Source of the DNA: CAVVJA01 sp963801715
GTDB taxonomy: Bacteria; Actinomycetota; Actinomycetes; Mycobacteriales; Jatrophihabitantaceae
Reading direction: 5' to 3'
Assembly (NCBI GenBank): GCA_963801715.1
Contig: CAWDGB010000010.1
Span: 186,001 to 250,000, forward strand
Length of the DNA: 64,000 nucleotides
Below, piece after piece: positions 45,372 to 55,191 of the stretch. The notes under the pieces are model-generated. The model was not told the origin of the DNA, did not search any database, and saw nothing but the letters and a program-made list of their open reading frames with translations. Every line of letters begins with the position of its first letter. Within the stretch, counting starts at the first letter, position 1. A program made the position numbers and the translations under genes.

Positions 45372-46391
45372 GTGGAATATCGAAGCCTGGGTCGGACCGG
45401 GCTACAGGTCAGCACGCTGACGATGGGAAGCATGCTGTTGCACGAGATTCCGGACGCGGCCGACGCGGCGCGGCTGTTGGATGAGGCTCTCGACCACGGC
45501 GTCAACTCCATTGACACGGCCAATGTCTACGGCCGCGGCGCGAGCGAGGAACGGCTGGGACAGCTGCTCAATCGCAACGGGCGACGGAACCGTCTGGTGT
45601 TGGCGACCAAGTTCCATGCTCGCATGGACGATGACGATCCCAACGCCGCCGGCAGCTCACGTCGGCACGTTATCGATGCGTGCCACGAATCCTTACGGCG
45701 GCTGCGCACCGACCACCTCGACATCTATTACATCCATCGACCGACGAGCCAGGTCCCGATAGACGAGACGCTGGGCGCGCTCGACGACCTCGTCCACGCG
45801 GGCAAGATTCGTTATATCGGCACCAGTAGTTTCGCGGCCTGGCAGCTCATCGAGTCATTGTGGGTGTCGAAAGAGTTGCACCTGTCGCGAGTCGTGGTTG
45901 AGCAGTCGCCGTACTCATTGGTCGATCGTCGCGTCGAGCGAGAGCTGCTGCCGATGGCTCGAACGTACGGAATCGGCATCACCGTCTGGTCTCCGCTTGC
46001 AGGTGGCCTGCTCACCGGAAAGTACTCGGCGGAAAGCTGGCCACAAGATGCCCGCTTCCCGGGCACTCCGGCCAGCCTGTGGGAGCAGCGGCATTTCACC
46101 CCGACCGCGAAGGCACTGGTCGCTGTCGTGATCGATCTCGCGGCGCAGAAGCAGTGCTCACCGACTCAGCTCTCGATCGGCTGGATCCTGCGCCGACCTG
46201 GCGTGAGCAGCGTCATGATCGGTGTACGCAATTCTCAGCAGCTCCAGGATCAATTGGACGCAGTTGCCGTCGAGTTCAGTGACGAAGAACTCGCCCGCCT
46301 GGACGAGATCGCACCTCCCGGTCGCGCCACCGTGCCGTACTATCTCGACGACGATTTCGCGGATTGGTCACCTGCGCTGCATCGCTGGTAA
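45372..46391 (+). CDS. Aldo/keto reductase
   Basis: 339 residues, GTG start. The (beta/alpha)8 AKR fold with catalytic tetrad Asp in INSIDTANVYGRGASEE (Asp-Tyr pair), Lys in RLVLATKFHARMDD and His in DIYYIHRPTSQVP. The NADPH site includes ITVWSPLAGGLLTGKY and VSSVMIGVRNSQQLQDQL. It resembles the Kv-beta/YajO-like AKR group; the physiological carbonyl is unknown. It is divergent from the AraC-VOC gene and 38 bp before the F420-type gene. Confidence 0.9.
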   Translation: MEYRSLGRTGLQVSTLTMGSMLLHEIPDAADAARLLDEALDHGVNSIDTANVYGRGASEERLGQLLNRNGRRNRLVLATKFHARMDDDDPNAAGSSRRHVIDACHESLRRLRTDHLDIYYIHRPTSQVPIDETLGALDDLVHAGKIRYIGTSSFAAWQLIESLWVSKELHLSRVVVEQSPYSLVDRRVERELLPMARTYGIGITVWSPLAGGLLTGKYSAESWPQDARFPGTPASLWEQRHFTPTAKALVAVVIDLAAQKQCSPTQLSIGWILRRPGVSSVMIGVRNSQQLQDQLDAVAVEFSDEELARLDEIAPPGRATVPYYLDDDFADWSPALHRW

Positions 46392-46429
46392 GTACACAGC
46401 GTCGACGGATATACCATCGCGGAGGATCC

Positions 46430-46855
46430 ATGCGGCCGATGGGCTGGACGGAGGTGCGCCAGTTCCTCCTTGCTGGCACGCGGACCGCAACGGTAGCCAC
46501 TATCGGTCGGGACGGGCACCCGCACGTCGTGCCGGTCTGGTTCACCCTCGATGGGCAGGACGTGGTCTTTTCGACCTCCAGTTCCAGCGCTAAGGCGAAG
46601 AATCTGTTGCGCGACCCGCGAGTGGCGCTCAGTGTGGACGATGACACGCCGCCGTTCGCATTCGTGACCATTAAAGGCCAGGCTCGGCTCATTCGACGTC
46701 CGGACGACTTTCTTGCCTGGACCACACGCATTGCCCGCCGCTACGTAGGCCCTGATCGCGCGGCCGACATGGGCACCAAATACACGGAGATGGACGACAC
46801 ATTAGTCCGAATCCACGTCGCCTCGTTCATCGCATACGCCGACATTGTGACGTGA
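46430..46855 (+). CDS. PPOX-class F420-dependent oxidoreductase
   Basis: 141 residues from ATG 46430 with GGAGGATCC directly before. Split-barrel flavin/deazaflavin reductase: TRTATVATIGRDGHPHVVPVWFTLDGQDVVFSTSSSSAKAKNLLRDPRVALSVDDD is the order of motifs in Rv1155-like proteins, and Lys/Arg at AKAKNLLRDPR would bind the cofactor phosphate. Presence of this family implies F420 in the organism, in keeping with actinobacteria. Probably cotranscribed with the aldo/keto reductase gene. Confidence 0.87.
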   Translation: MRPMGWTEVRQFLLAGTRTATVATIGRDGHPHVVPVWFTLDGQDVVFSTSSSSAKAKNLLRDPRVALSVDDDTPPFAFVTIKGQARLIRRPDDFLAWTTRIARRYVGPDRAADMGTKYTEMDDTLVRIHVASFIAYADIVT

Positions 46856-46915
46856 GGCAGTGCACCAGGACAGTGCTTATCTAATCAGATCTCCTTGTAG
46901 AACTCGCATTTTGTC

Positions 46916-46955
46916 GTGTGTAGTGCCTTACCGAGAGCGATCCTGCCCTACACAC
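46916..46955. terminator. Possible long-loop hairpin between convergent genes
   Basis: GTGTGTAG (46916-46923) and CTACACAC (46948-46955) are perfect 8-bp arms around a 24-nt loop, in the 128-bp convergent gap. The long loop makes terminator function uncertain. Confidence 0.35.
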
Positions 46956-46983
46956 CGATCTTGGAGGCCCCGAAGTTCGAGGA

Positions 46984-47919
46984 TTAGCGGCCGGTGTACC
47001 ACTTAGGCAGTGTGCCAGCCGCGGCCCGAGCGGCTAGTGCGCCACGGGCCGCGCTTTGTGCAGACGTCGCGGACGTTGCCGAAGTGGGTAGGACAGCAGG
47101 GTTTACCTGGCCAGGGGACCCAACGGCGAATGCGGTGATGTCAAGCAAAACGTGTGTCGTCACAGCGCTGTAAATGGAGACCGTTGAGGCCGTGGCGCTA
47201 TTGGTGATGCCCGTGACCGCAAAGTTTGCGATTATGGCGCCCGCGGTGAAGTTGATCGAGGACGTCGCCGGACGGGTACCTCCCGGCCACAGGGTCATAA
47301 AGCCTGCCCCGAGGGGGCTCACCGCGGTGAGGTTGCAGTATGCCGCGGTTGCGGCCACCTCCAAATTAGCCAGGCTGACCACGATGGTGTGTCCCGCGAG
47401 TAGCCGGCCGGCGGAGTCGAGGTTCCCGCTCGGATTCGTGATGTTGGCTCGGCCATTCGCGGTTCGGGTGTCCAAGTTCCTTTGCGGCGTGATCGGAACG
47501 AGTTGGTTGGCAACCGAGGACGTGTACACGAAACCGAAGAACGGGCCGCCGGTGCCGCCGGCGGTGTAGTACAGATCGCCGCCGTAGTTAGCCAAGTCGC
47601 CGCTGGCCAGTGAAGGCGTGTTCGGAGGGACTTCTTCTACCAAGTTGAGGGGCGCGCGGGCACCGGTATTCGCCAGCGCGAGGGTAGGACCAGCGGTATC
47701 GGCGCTCGTCAATGAGGTCGAGGAGGCACCGGCGTCATTGGATTGACCCAAGATGAAGGTATCCCCCGGCGCCGCATTGGCACTGGTTGCCGAGATCGTC
47801 TCGGCGACTGCAAGTCCGGCGACGCCAGCGACGAGCGCAGTTCCAGTCGTCCGCAAAATTGCGCGCCGATCCAAATTTCCGGATGCTTCATCTCTGTTAG
47901 GGCGACCTTCTTTAGGCAT
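46984..47919 (-). CDS. Tat-exported surface protein with an actinobacterial beta-domain
   Basis: 311 residues from ATG 47919 (GGGAGGGAC upstream). The N-terminus has a Tat signal, LDRRAILRTTGTALVAGVAGLAVA, with a likely cleavage at SANA-AP. After an Ala/Thr/Ser-rich linker comes a domain (residues ~135-270) with ITPQRNLDTR, HTIVVSLANLEVAATAAYCNLTAVS, MTLWPGGTRPATSSINFTAG and IYSAVTTHVLLDITAFA. This repeat-free beta-domain is common at the ends of actinobacterial secreted hydrolases, but here no catalytic domain is attached. Codon use is less GC-biased than its neighbours. Confidence 0.72.
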   Translation of the reverse strand: MPKEGRPNRDEASGNLDRRAILRTTGTALVAGVAGLAVAETISATSANAAPGDTFILGQSNDAGASSTSLTSADTAGPTLALANTGARAPLNLVEEVPPNTPSLASGDLANYGGDLYYTAGGTGGPFFGFVYTSSVANQLVPITPQRNLDTRTANGRANITNPSGNLDSAGRLLAGHTIVVSLANLEVAATAAYCNLTAVSPLGAGFMTLWPGGTRPATSSINFTAGAIIANFAVTGITNSATASTVSIYSAVTTHVLLDITAFAVGSPGQVNPAVLPTSATSATSAQSAARGALAARAAAGTLPKWYTGR

Positions 47920-48543
47920 GCTTAAGTCCCTCCCGGTACCTCGAGGCGGAGCGCGGCAAGAAATGATCCCGGTCATCAGCCCGGGTGCGAGTCGCGCGCA
48001 ATAATCCTCGGCCTGGCCGCTTGTGACAAGTACCTTTTATTGTCCGGAAGATTAGACTGATATGTGTCGCGAACCCGGTTTGAGCCATTACGGAGAGATC
48101 GCAGTGCTTTCAGTGACGATGAGCAATCGCGGTCCGCGCCAGGCGCTGCGCCCCGGGTGGTCGACCGGCCGCAGTCGTCTCCTCGACGGCGCGAAGCGAA
48201 CGAATTCTTCGCCATCCCAATCACAGTCATTCGGCGTCGGGCCGCGGCACCACCTCCGCCTCCGGCCAACCTGGTCCGATCAGTCTCGACTCACCCGCAG
48301 CCAGGCGTCCTGAACCGCGTGGTGGCCTTCGCAAGCGAGCCCGGCACACGGTAGGCGACGGCCCGCAGCTGAACCGGTGCTCCCCGAAGCGGTCGGACAG
48401 CCATTATTTCTCGTCCATCGGTCACACGATCCCGGTTTCAGGTGTCATATAAGTGACCCGCTATGGACGATGGATGGGACAGCACACGCAGCCGCGGGCC
48501 GGACTCGAGTTCAGCCGGGAGCTCGCGATATTAGGAGGTAGCA
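47920..48543. other. 620-bp divergent intergenic region
   Basis: It separates the minus-strand Tat protein gene from the plus-strand oxidoreductase gene. Around 48010-48065 the sequence is AT-richer than its surroundings (TACCTTTTATTGTCC), a likely promoter area for the Tat gene. Open frames elsewhere in it have no ribosome sites and Arg/Ser/Pro-rich translations. I see no RNA gene. Confidence 0.4.
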
Positions 48544-49359
48544 GTGGGATCACCCATTCTGGTCACCGGTGGCACGGGCACGTTGGGGCGGCTCGTTGTC
48601 CCGAGGCTGCGCGACGCCGGCTACGACGTCCGAGTACTCAGCCGCCGCAGCCGCGAAGGCGCTGAGGAGGTCGAGTTCGTGGTCGGTGATCTTGCCACGG
48701 GCGACGGGATCGAGGCCGCGGCGGTGGGCGCCGAAACCATCGTGCACTGCGCAGGGAGCAGCAAGGGCGACGAGGTAAAGACCCAGCACTTGGTTCGCGC
48801 CGCGTCGCAGGCCGGCGCTCGCCATCTGGTGTACATCTCCGTTGTCGGGGCCGACCGCGTCCCGATCGTGAGCGGCATCGACCGAGCAATGTTCAGCTAC
48901 TTCGGATCCAAGCTCGCCGCTGAGCGTGTGGTGGCCAACTCCGGCGTGCCCTGGACCACGCTGCGGGCCACCCAGTTCTACGACCTGATCTTGATGGTTG
49001 TGCGGCAGCTCGCCAAACTGCCCGTGATACCGGCTCCGTCCGGAGTTCGGTCTCAGCCGGTCGACGCGGGGGATGTCGCGACTCGGCTGGTGGAGCTTGC
49101 AGTTGGCGAGCCAGCGGGCTTGGTGCCGGATATAGCCGGGCCACGGGTGTATGAGCTGAACGAGCTGGTCCGCAGCTATCTTCAGGCCCGTGGCCGACGT
49201 CGGCTGATCATGCCGGTCCGGCTCCCCGGCCACGCTGCCCGAGCCGTACGGGCAGGGGCGATCTTGGCCCAGGACGGCGCGGTGGGCCGCCGGACTTGGG
49301 AGGACTTCCTGGCTGCGCAGGTAAGCCTGGCCAGCACCGGCGGATCCGAGCCGGCGTAG
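48544..49359 (+). CDS. NmrA/SDR-like NAD(P)-binding protein
   Basis: 271 residues, GTG start behind a near-ideal TTAGGAGGTAGCA. The dinucleotide motif is ILVTGGTGTLGRLVVPRL, followed by DVRVLSRRS (NADP preference), EFVVGDLATGDGIEAAAVGAETIVHCAG and VYISVVGAD. The YxxxK of classical SDRs is replaced by YFGSKLAAERVV, as in atypical (NmrA/complex I assembly-like) members. The substrate is unknown. The next gene starts ~55 bp later in the same direction. Confidence 0.87.
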   Translation: MGSPILVTGGTGTLGRLVVPRLRDAGYDVRVLSRRSREGAEEVEFVVGDLATGDGIEAAAVGAETIVHCAGSSKGDEVKTQHLVRAASQAGARHLVYISVVGADRVPIVSGIDRAMFSYFGSKLAAERVVANSGVPWTTLRATQFYDLILMVVRQLAKLPVIPAPSGVRSQPVDAGDVATRLVELAVGEPAGLVPDIAGPRVYELNELVRSYLQARGRRRLIMPVRLPGHAARAVRAGAILAQDGAVGRRTWEDFLAAQVSLASTGGSEPA

Positions 49360-49415
49360 GCAGCGATAAGACCAGCCCCGGGCGTTGCATACGCGATCCG
49401 CCTGGGGCGCCGGAT

Positions 49416-50369
49416 GTGCATACGATCGCGACCGTGGTGGACGCGCCCCGCCCGGCCGATAGCGGCGAGCAACCTGACGCGTCGGTTTCGTCGGCCCAGC
49501 CACAGGAGGCCGAAGGTACGGGCGCCCGTGGCGGAAAGGTGCGCACACAGCTAGGACGGCTAGTGCAGTACGCGCGGGTCGTAGCCGACGCGGATGCGTC
49601 CGAGATCGAATCGGCCGCTCAGAAGTTTGCTGAGTCGAGACGCTATCTGGCTCCGGTGGCGTGGACGGCCGGCGCCATTGTGCTCGTGATCCGTGGGATC
49701 AAGCTACTCGTCTTGAACTGGCGGCTCACGTTGATCCAGTTGATCCCGGCCCTCTGGGTCTGGCTGGTGATGTGGGATCTCAAGGCGCACGCGCTGCGGG
49801 GCGACGCGTTTCGAGAGATCACGGTCGGCGGGATGATCCTCCTCGGTGTACTGGCTGTGGTGCTGAGCATCGCTGCGTTCTGGTGCAACACAGTCTTCGG
49901 CTTCGCGATCGATGACAAGATGCCGAGAATCGCGCCGGCCGCGCGACAGGCGAACTCGCATCTTGGAATGGTCGCGGCGGCGGGCCTCGCCGTCGGCATG
50001 CTCTTGGCCCTCGCCGCAATCGTCGTCCCGCGGATCGGCTTGACGTGGCTCTATGTCGCCGCGCTCGGTGGGGTGTTGAGTGTCATGCTCATCAGCTTCG
50101 TCGCGATCCCGGCTCGGGTCATCGGTGCCAAACGGCAAAGACTTCCGCCACGGCAAGCAGTCGGCAGCTGGGCCACCGGCGGGGCATTGAGCGCGGTGGC
50201 TATGACGCCTGGATTTCTGCTCGACCGCATCGGGCTCATTTTGCTGGCCCAGCCAGGCTGGGACATTCTCGGATTCGTGATGCTGTCAGCGGGAACCGCG
50301 TTATATGCCGCCGGCATGTCGTCCGTAAGGGCCGTGAAACTGAGCATGAAACTGGTCACGTCCGGATAG
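49416..50369 (+). CDS. Six-helix membrane protein, unknown function
   Basis: About 317 residues from GTG 49416; GTG 49434 or 49437 are alternatives, and the frame is open to 49296 without a better start. After an Ala/Glu-rich cytoplasmic segment there are about six membrane helices (VAWTAGAIVLVIRGIKLLVL, LTLIQLIPALWVWLVMWDL, VGGMILLGVLAVVLSIAAFW, MVAAAGLAVGMLLALAAIVV, WLYVAALGGVLSVMLISFVA, ILGFVMLSAGTALYAAGM). The family is common in actinobacteria and unassigned. It is followed at 117 bp by the patatin gene. Confidence 0.68.
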   Translation: MHTIATVVDAPRPADSGEQPDASVSSAQPQEAEGTGARGGKVRTQLGRLVQYARVVADADASEIESAAQKFAESRRYLAPVAWTAGAIVLVIRGIKLLVLNWRLTLIQLIPALWVWLVMWDLKAHALRGDAFREITVGGMILLGVLAVVLSIAAFWCNTVFGFAIDDKMPRIAPAARQANSHLGMVAAAGLAVGMLLALAAIVVPRIGLTWLYVAALGGVLSVMLISFVAIPARVIGAKRQRLPPRQAVGSWATGGALSAVAMTPGFLLDRIGLILLAQPGWDILGFVMLSAGTALYAAGMSSVRAVKLSMKLVTSG

Positions 50370-50486
50370 ATTCGCTGCCTCGGACGTAGCCTCTGACGAG
50401 CGCACCGCGACGAGACGAAGGGCCGCACGTCGGGAAAGCGCATCTCGGATGCGCGGTACATGCGCGGGACGGTGGAGAGGACAACG

Positions 50487-53400
50487 ATGACAGGCAGCGT
50501 GAGCGACCTCTCGCAGGACGTGCGCGTCGCGGTTGCGATGACCGGTGGAGTCAGTCTCGCCGTCTGGATGGGTGGAATCGCCCGCGAGATCAATTTGCTG
50601 CAGCAGGCCAGCAATCTGCGCCCGCGTGCCGCGGCAACGGCAGGCACCGCTGCCACGCCCGACCCGGGGGCCGACGATATCGCGAACCCGTCGTTGGATC
50701 TGCGCTCCCGTGACCTCTACCTGCGGCTGCTTGACGTTCTGGACGTCACCATCACTGTTGACGTGCTGTCGGGCACGAGCGCGGGTGGGATCAATGCCGC
50801 GATGCTGGGGCTGTCCAGCGCCGCGGGCGTCGATCTCGCTGGCCTGCGGGACTTGTGGCTCACCGCAGGCTCGCTGGATGTCCTGTTGCGCGACCCGGGG
50901 GAGAAGAGCCCGTCGGCGCTGATGCAGGGCGACAAGGTCCTCTATACGCAACTGGCCCGGGGAATTGAGAAGTTCTACCGGGAACGCGACTCCGCGCCGC
51001 GGCCTCCGGATCGGGTCGACACGACGGTGTACATCACCACGACATTGCTGGCGGGGGAGACGAGCCGGTTCACCGACGACTACGGAACACTCGTTGCGGA
51101 CGTCGATCACCACGGATTGTTCACCTTCACCCAGGACGCGTTGACGCCTCCCGACGGTGAAGGCGATTCGCTCACGGCACTAGCGTTGGCCGCGCGGAGC
51201 AGCGCGTCCTTTCCTGCCGCCTTCGAACCGTCCTTTGTGCCGTTCAACGAACAGATCCCCGCCGAATCGGGGATCCCTCGCCGGCCGGACATGGCGCAAT
51301 ACGCAAACGTCACCCGGAGCCACTGGGCGGCAGACGGAGGGATTCTCGCCAATCGGCCGCTGGCGCCGTTACTGCGTGCGGTATTTGCGCGACCCGCCAC
51401 CCCAGAGGGGCGAGAGGTGCGGCGAGTCCTGGCCTATGTCGTTCCAGACGGTGGTGGCACGGCCAATCCCCAAGACGTGCCCGACAAGGACAAGTGGTCG
51501 AACGCACCGACGATGATCGCAGCGTTGAAGGCGGACCTGAGCGCTCAGTTGTCCCAGTCGATCGCGAGCGACCTGGAGGCGATCCGCAAGCACAACGACC
51601 AGATCAGATCTGACCATGATCTGCGACGGACGCTGGCGGAAATCGGGGTGCGGCTGCCCGATCATCGGCTGGTCACTTCTCGGGTGCTCCGCGACTTCGA
51701 ACGACAGCAAGGTAAGGGACTGGCCGAGCCGCTCTTGGACGAACTCATGCGCCGACTCTCGACGATCGTCCTGCCCGAGAGATGGGCGGCGGAGTTCGCT
51801 CCCGGACGGAGGTCCACCGAGGCCCGGATCGCGGACGAGATGACGGCCGTGCTTGGCCTCGGCTGGCGCGAGGGCGAGAACGAGGATGGCGCGCCGCGGG
51901 TTGGTGAGGCCGATGGTTTGACCGAAGAGATCCCGGAATCTTCGATACCCATCCTCGCGGCCCGGTTTGGCCTGCCGGCTTTTCACGCCGCTCGCTCCAC
52001 TGCCGTGCGGCTCGTCAAGTGGGCCAACCAGCAGGCGGTTGACCCTGATCAACGACGGGAAATTGCCGAAATGCGGGCTCGGCTGGAAGAGGCATTCGAT
52101 CCGCCGGAGACCTGGAATGCCCAACAAGACCGAATCCGAGGCCTCGTCGAGGCCGCCGTCACATCGGCGCAGGGTACCGACACGACCTTGCTGCAACTCG
52201 CCCACAGTCTCGCCGACACGCGGCGCGCGGAGCTGCTCATCGGCGTCTCAGCGTCTCCGATGTTGGCGACCGGCTGGCTCGGCATCGCGACCGTCGTGGC
52301 TGATCTTGTCCAGACGTTACGAACGACGACCAGCACCACGGCGCGGCCGTCCCGCCTCGACGTGCGAGACGCACTGCAGCCCTACCTGGACTATTTCGAC
52401 GGGTCCACCGAGCCGATTCGCGTCTGCGATCGGTTGCTGAACCTGGTAATCGCTGAACGTGCCCTGCACCCGGCCGAGCCCAACGTCGACCAACCGGTCG
52501 AGTTCATCCAGGTCAGTGCGAACACCCGAACGCTGCTGGCACCTACCGAACAATCCGTCCCGGCCAGCCAACAGCTGGACTGCGTGGACAAGCTCCGCGG
52601 GGTGGAATTCCATCACTTCGCCGCGTTCTACAAGAGCTCCTGGCGGGCGTACGACTGGATGTGGGGGCGCCTGGACGGCGCCGGATGGCTGGTTCACATC
52701 CTGTTGGACCCGCGACGCATCTTGGCCGTCGTCGAGAACGACCCGGACATGGCACCGCACGGCGGGCGGGCCGAGCAGTTCGCTAACCGGCTACGCACCG
52801 AACTCGGCCTGCCTGTCGGCCTCCCGGACGACTGCCTGGAAGCCGATCTCGGTTTCCTCGATGTCCCCGGCGCGCAGCTGCCGGACAGCCTGCCCAACTC
52901 AGCCCTCTTCCTCGCTGCGGCCTGGCAGCGCATTATCGCTGCGAATGAGCTGCCGGTCGTCGCCGAACGTATCCTCGCCGACGGCGGACGGCTGCAGCCG
53001 TTGACCGATCCGCACATTCACGCGCCCGCCAAGGCTGATCGCATTTCGAATGGGACGGCTCGGCTGCGCGATATGTGGTATCGAACTGCCCGAAAGCGAA
53101 GGCAGGGCCGACGGCAGTCCGAACCGCCGAACCTCTGGGCCACCAAGATCGTCAATCTGAGTCGCGACAACACCGTCCCCGTGGAGGCCTACGCTCACGA
53201 GCTGCCGGACTGCCCTGTCCGCTGGGAGACCATCGCCAGCCAGATGCACACGGCGGCCTTCGCGCGAACCGCAACCAAGGCAACGGCGGTCAGCACGGCC
53301 GCATTGAGCACGGCGCCAGAGACGCCAACGACGCTGCGATCGACTCTGGCCGGTGCTCGGTCCATCACCCGAACCGGATACCTGGCGACGAAAGCCACCG

Positions 53401-53885
53401 GTGGCAGCGGATGGAAGACCTTGCTCCTTGGCCTCGTCCTCGCCGTCGTCGGCATCGTCCTGGCCACTCAAAGCGTGGTTGTGGTCGGTGTGACGGGCAC
53501 CATCACCGCCCTCGTCGGGCTGTACCTGATCGCCCTGGGCGCCTGGGGCATTCATCGGGGCCTGCTCGGGGCCGTAATCGCGATAACCGCGTTCGCAGCG
53601 GTCGGATCACTGGCCCTCGCCTGGGTGCGCCGGGAGCTATGGGGCTCGGAGGCGACAAACGGCGTGGTGCCAGAGCACGTCCTCCCGTGGCTGCGGGACA
53701 GCTGGTGGGGCGGGCTTGCCATCGTCGCCGGTCTGCTCCTGATCGCTGTCCTTATCAACCTGGTGACCAGACGGCGACCCACCAGCCAGCCAGGCAATAA
53801 GCGGCTCGTCCGAACCGGTGCGTCGGCGGCGCCAGACCACTCAACCGAATCGCGTACGACGACGATCGCTCCGCCGGGACGATGA
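50487..53885 (+). CDS. Large patatin-like phospholipase with C-terminal membrane helices
   Basis: 1132 residues from ATG 50487 (GAGAGGACAACG upstream). Patatin domain in residues ~8-310: oxyanion glycines in AVAMTGGVSLAVWMGG, nucleophile Ser98 in VLSGTSAGGINAAMLG and catalytic Asp283 in WAADGGILANRPL, so the Ser-Asp dyad is intact. The middle ~550 residues correspond to the long DUF3376-type region of actinobacterial patatins. Residues ~970-1110 hold four hydrophobic segments (TLLLGLVLAVVGIVLATQ, ITALVGLYLIALGAW, AVIAITAFAAVGSLALAWV, GGLAIVAGLLLIAVLINLV). Thus a membrane-tethered acyl hydrolase is likely; substrate and side of action are unknown. Confidence 0.87.
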   Translation: MTGSVSDLSQDVRVAVAMTGGVSLAVWMGGIAREINLLQQASNLRPRAAATAGTAATPDPGADDIANPSLDLRSRDLYLRLLDVLDVTITVDVLSGTSAGGINAAMLGLSSAAGVDLAGLRDLWLTAGSLDVLLRDPGEKSPSALMQGDKVLYTQLARGIEKFYRERDSAPRPPDRVDTTVYITTTLLAGETSRFTDDYGTLVADVDHHGLFTFTQDALTPPDGEGDSLTALALAARSSASFPAAFEPSFVPFNEQIPAESGIPRRPDMAQYANVTRSHWAADGGILANRPLAPLLRAVFARPATPEGREVRRVLAYVVPDGGGTANPQDVPDKDKWSNAPTMIAALKADLSAQLSQSIASDLEAIRKHNDQIRSDHDLRRTLAEIGVRLPDHRLVTSRVLRDFERQQGKGLAEPLLDELMRRLSTIVLPERWAAEFAPGRRSTEARIADEMTAVLGLGWREGENEDGAPRVGEADGLTEEIPESSIPILAARFGLPAFHAARSTAVRLVKWANQQAVDPDQRREIAEMRARLEEAFDPPETWNAQQDRIRGLVEAAVTSAQGTDTTLLQLAHSLADTRRAELLIGVSASPMLATGWLGIATVVADLVQTLRTTTSTTARPSRLDVRDALQPYLDYFDGSTEPIRVCDRLLNLVIAERALHPAEPNVDQPVEFIQVSANTRTLLAPTEQSVPASQQLDCVDKLRGVEFHHFAAFYKSSWRAYDWMWGRLDGAGWLVHILLDPRRILAVVENDPDMAPHGGRAEQFANRLRTELGLPVGLPDDCLEADLGFLDVPGAQLPDSLPNSALFLAAAWQRIIAANELPVVAERILADGGRLQPLTDPHIHAPAKADRISNGTARLRDMWYRTARKRRQGRRQSEPPNLWATKIVNLSRDNTVPVEAYAHELPDCPVRWETIASQMHTAAFARTATKATAVSTAALSTAPETPTTLRSTLAGARSITRTGYLATKATGGSGWKTLLLGLVLAVVGIVLATQSVVVVGVTGTITALVGLYLIALGAWGIHRGLLGAVIAITAFAAVGSLALAWVRRELWGSEATNGVVPEHVLPWLRDSWWGGLAIVAGLLLIAVLINLVTRRRPTSQPGNKRLVRTGASAAPDHSTESRTTTIAPPGR

Positions 53886-54103
53886 TGACTGTGCGTAAGC
53901 GGACGGGGTGTCACCGCTCGGGCCAGCCGAGGCCGCAGCTAAGACTCGGAGATCATTCAGCGCGCGCCGGTTGCGGACACGCCGGCGTAGACACGTTTGA
54001 ATCCGAGACCTCGGTATGGCAGGCTGCCCCGGTGCACGGGGCCGTTCCTCGCGACGTCCCATGGGCGAAGAGGGGCGTATCCATCAGAACAGCTCGCCGT
54101 GGC

Positions 54104-55096
54104 ATGCGAATTGCGCTGGCCGGAGCCGGCGTGGCTCTGCTCACAGCGTGCTCGAGCGTAGCCGCCGGTCGAGGGCGGGCAGATGTTCCGACGAGCCTGG
54201 ATCCACCCAGCCCGAGCTTTACCAGCCCATCGCCCAGCCCCGTCACGCCGACGCCGCCGCCGCGCCGACGCCCCGCGCCGACGGCGACGAAGCCCAGACC
54301 GCGTGCGCTCAGCCAGCTGCCCCGCGGTGGCAGAACGATCTTCCCGCGCTATCGGGTGGTTGCGTATTACGGCGCGGCTGGCATGCCCATCCTCGGCGTG
54401 CTCGGCACGGCCGACCCGGACACCATTGCGGCCGAGGTATCTGCCCGGGCCGCGCAGTATGCCTCTGCCGGCCGGACCGTCCTGCCCGCCTTCGAACTGA
54501 TCACGACGATGGCGCAACCGTGCCGGGCGGACTTCCCGCTGTGCACAAGCGCCATTTCGCCGCAGACAGTTTCGGCCTATCTCGACGCGGCGCACCGTCA
54601 CCGGATGATGTTGATCCTCGATATCCAGCCTGGCCGCGGCGAGTTCCTGGCACAGGTTCAAGCATTGCGCCCGTTCCTGAGCGATCCGAGTGTGGGCATC
54701 GCGCTGGATCCGGAGTGGAAGCTTGCGCCGTACCAGTTACCGATCGAGAGCATCGGCTCGTCCTCGGCGGCGAGCATCAACGCCGTCAGCGCCTACTTGT
54801 CCGAGATCGTTCAGGCAGAAAACCTGCCCGACAAGCTCCTCCTCGTCCACCAGTTCGTGCGCAGCGAGCTGCCGGACCGGCAGAACATCAGGATGTATCC
54901 CCGGGTCGAAACGCTGCTGCACGCCGACGGTTTCGGCAGCCCCGGCGCGAAGGTTGGGGTTTACCAGCAACTGGCATTCCCCTCGCCGCCGTATCGGGTG
55001 GGATTCAAGTTGTTCTTCACTCGGGACACTGCCCTGATGGTTCCGGCCAACGTCATGTCACTGCGTCCGCAGCCCGATCTCGTGTCGTACCAGTAG
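54104..55096 (+). CDS. Lipoprotein of unknown function
   Basis: About 330 residues from ATG 54104. A signal peptide with lipobox MRIALAGAGVALLTAC-SS places it outside the membrane. A Pro/Ser/Thr-rich linker (PSPSFTSPSPSPVTPTPPP) precedes a ~260-residue domain: RYRVVAYYGAAGMPILGVLG, LPAFELITTMAQPC, HRMMLILDIQPGRGEFLAQV, VGIALDPEWKL and KLLLVHQFVRSEL. The DIQPG and LDPEW strands suggest a TIM-barrel, perhaps glycosidase-like, with acidic residues at strand ends, but I cannot name a family. It follows the patatin gene in the same direction and ends before a strong terminator. Confidence 0.72.
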   Translation: MRIALAGAGVALLTACSSVAAGRGRADVPTSLDPPSPSFTSPSPSPVTPTPPPRRRPAPTATKPRPRALSQLPRGGRTIFPRYRVVAYYGAAGMPILGVLGTADPDTIAAEVSARAAQYASAGRTVLPAFELITTMAQPCRADFPLCTSAISPQTVSAYLDAAHRHRMMLILDIQPGRGEFLAQVQALRPFLSDPSVGIALDPEWKLAPYQLPIESIGSSSAASINAVSAYLSEIVQAENLPDKLLLVHQFVRSELPDRQNIRMYPRVETLLHADGFGSPGAKVGVYQQLAFPSPPYRVGFKLFFTRDTALMVPANVMSLRPQPDLVSYQ

Positions 55097-55191
55097 CCGG
55101 CGCAGGACGTTGCCGGCCGGTGTCCGGCCGGCAAAGATCTGCTTCACATGGGGTTGCAGTACGACTACGCAATGTGCATACTATTGATCGA

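Noticed and set aside
46861..46983. A further copy of the palindromic repeat suggested by GATCTTGGA near 46957
   Set aside because: Only the first nine bases match; there is no second arm.
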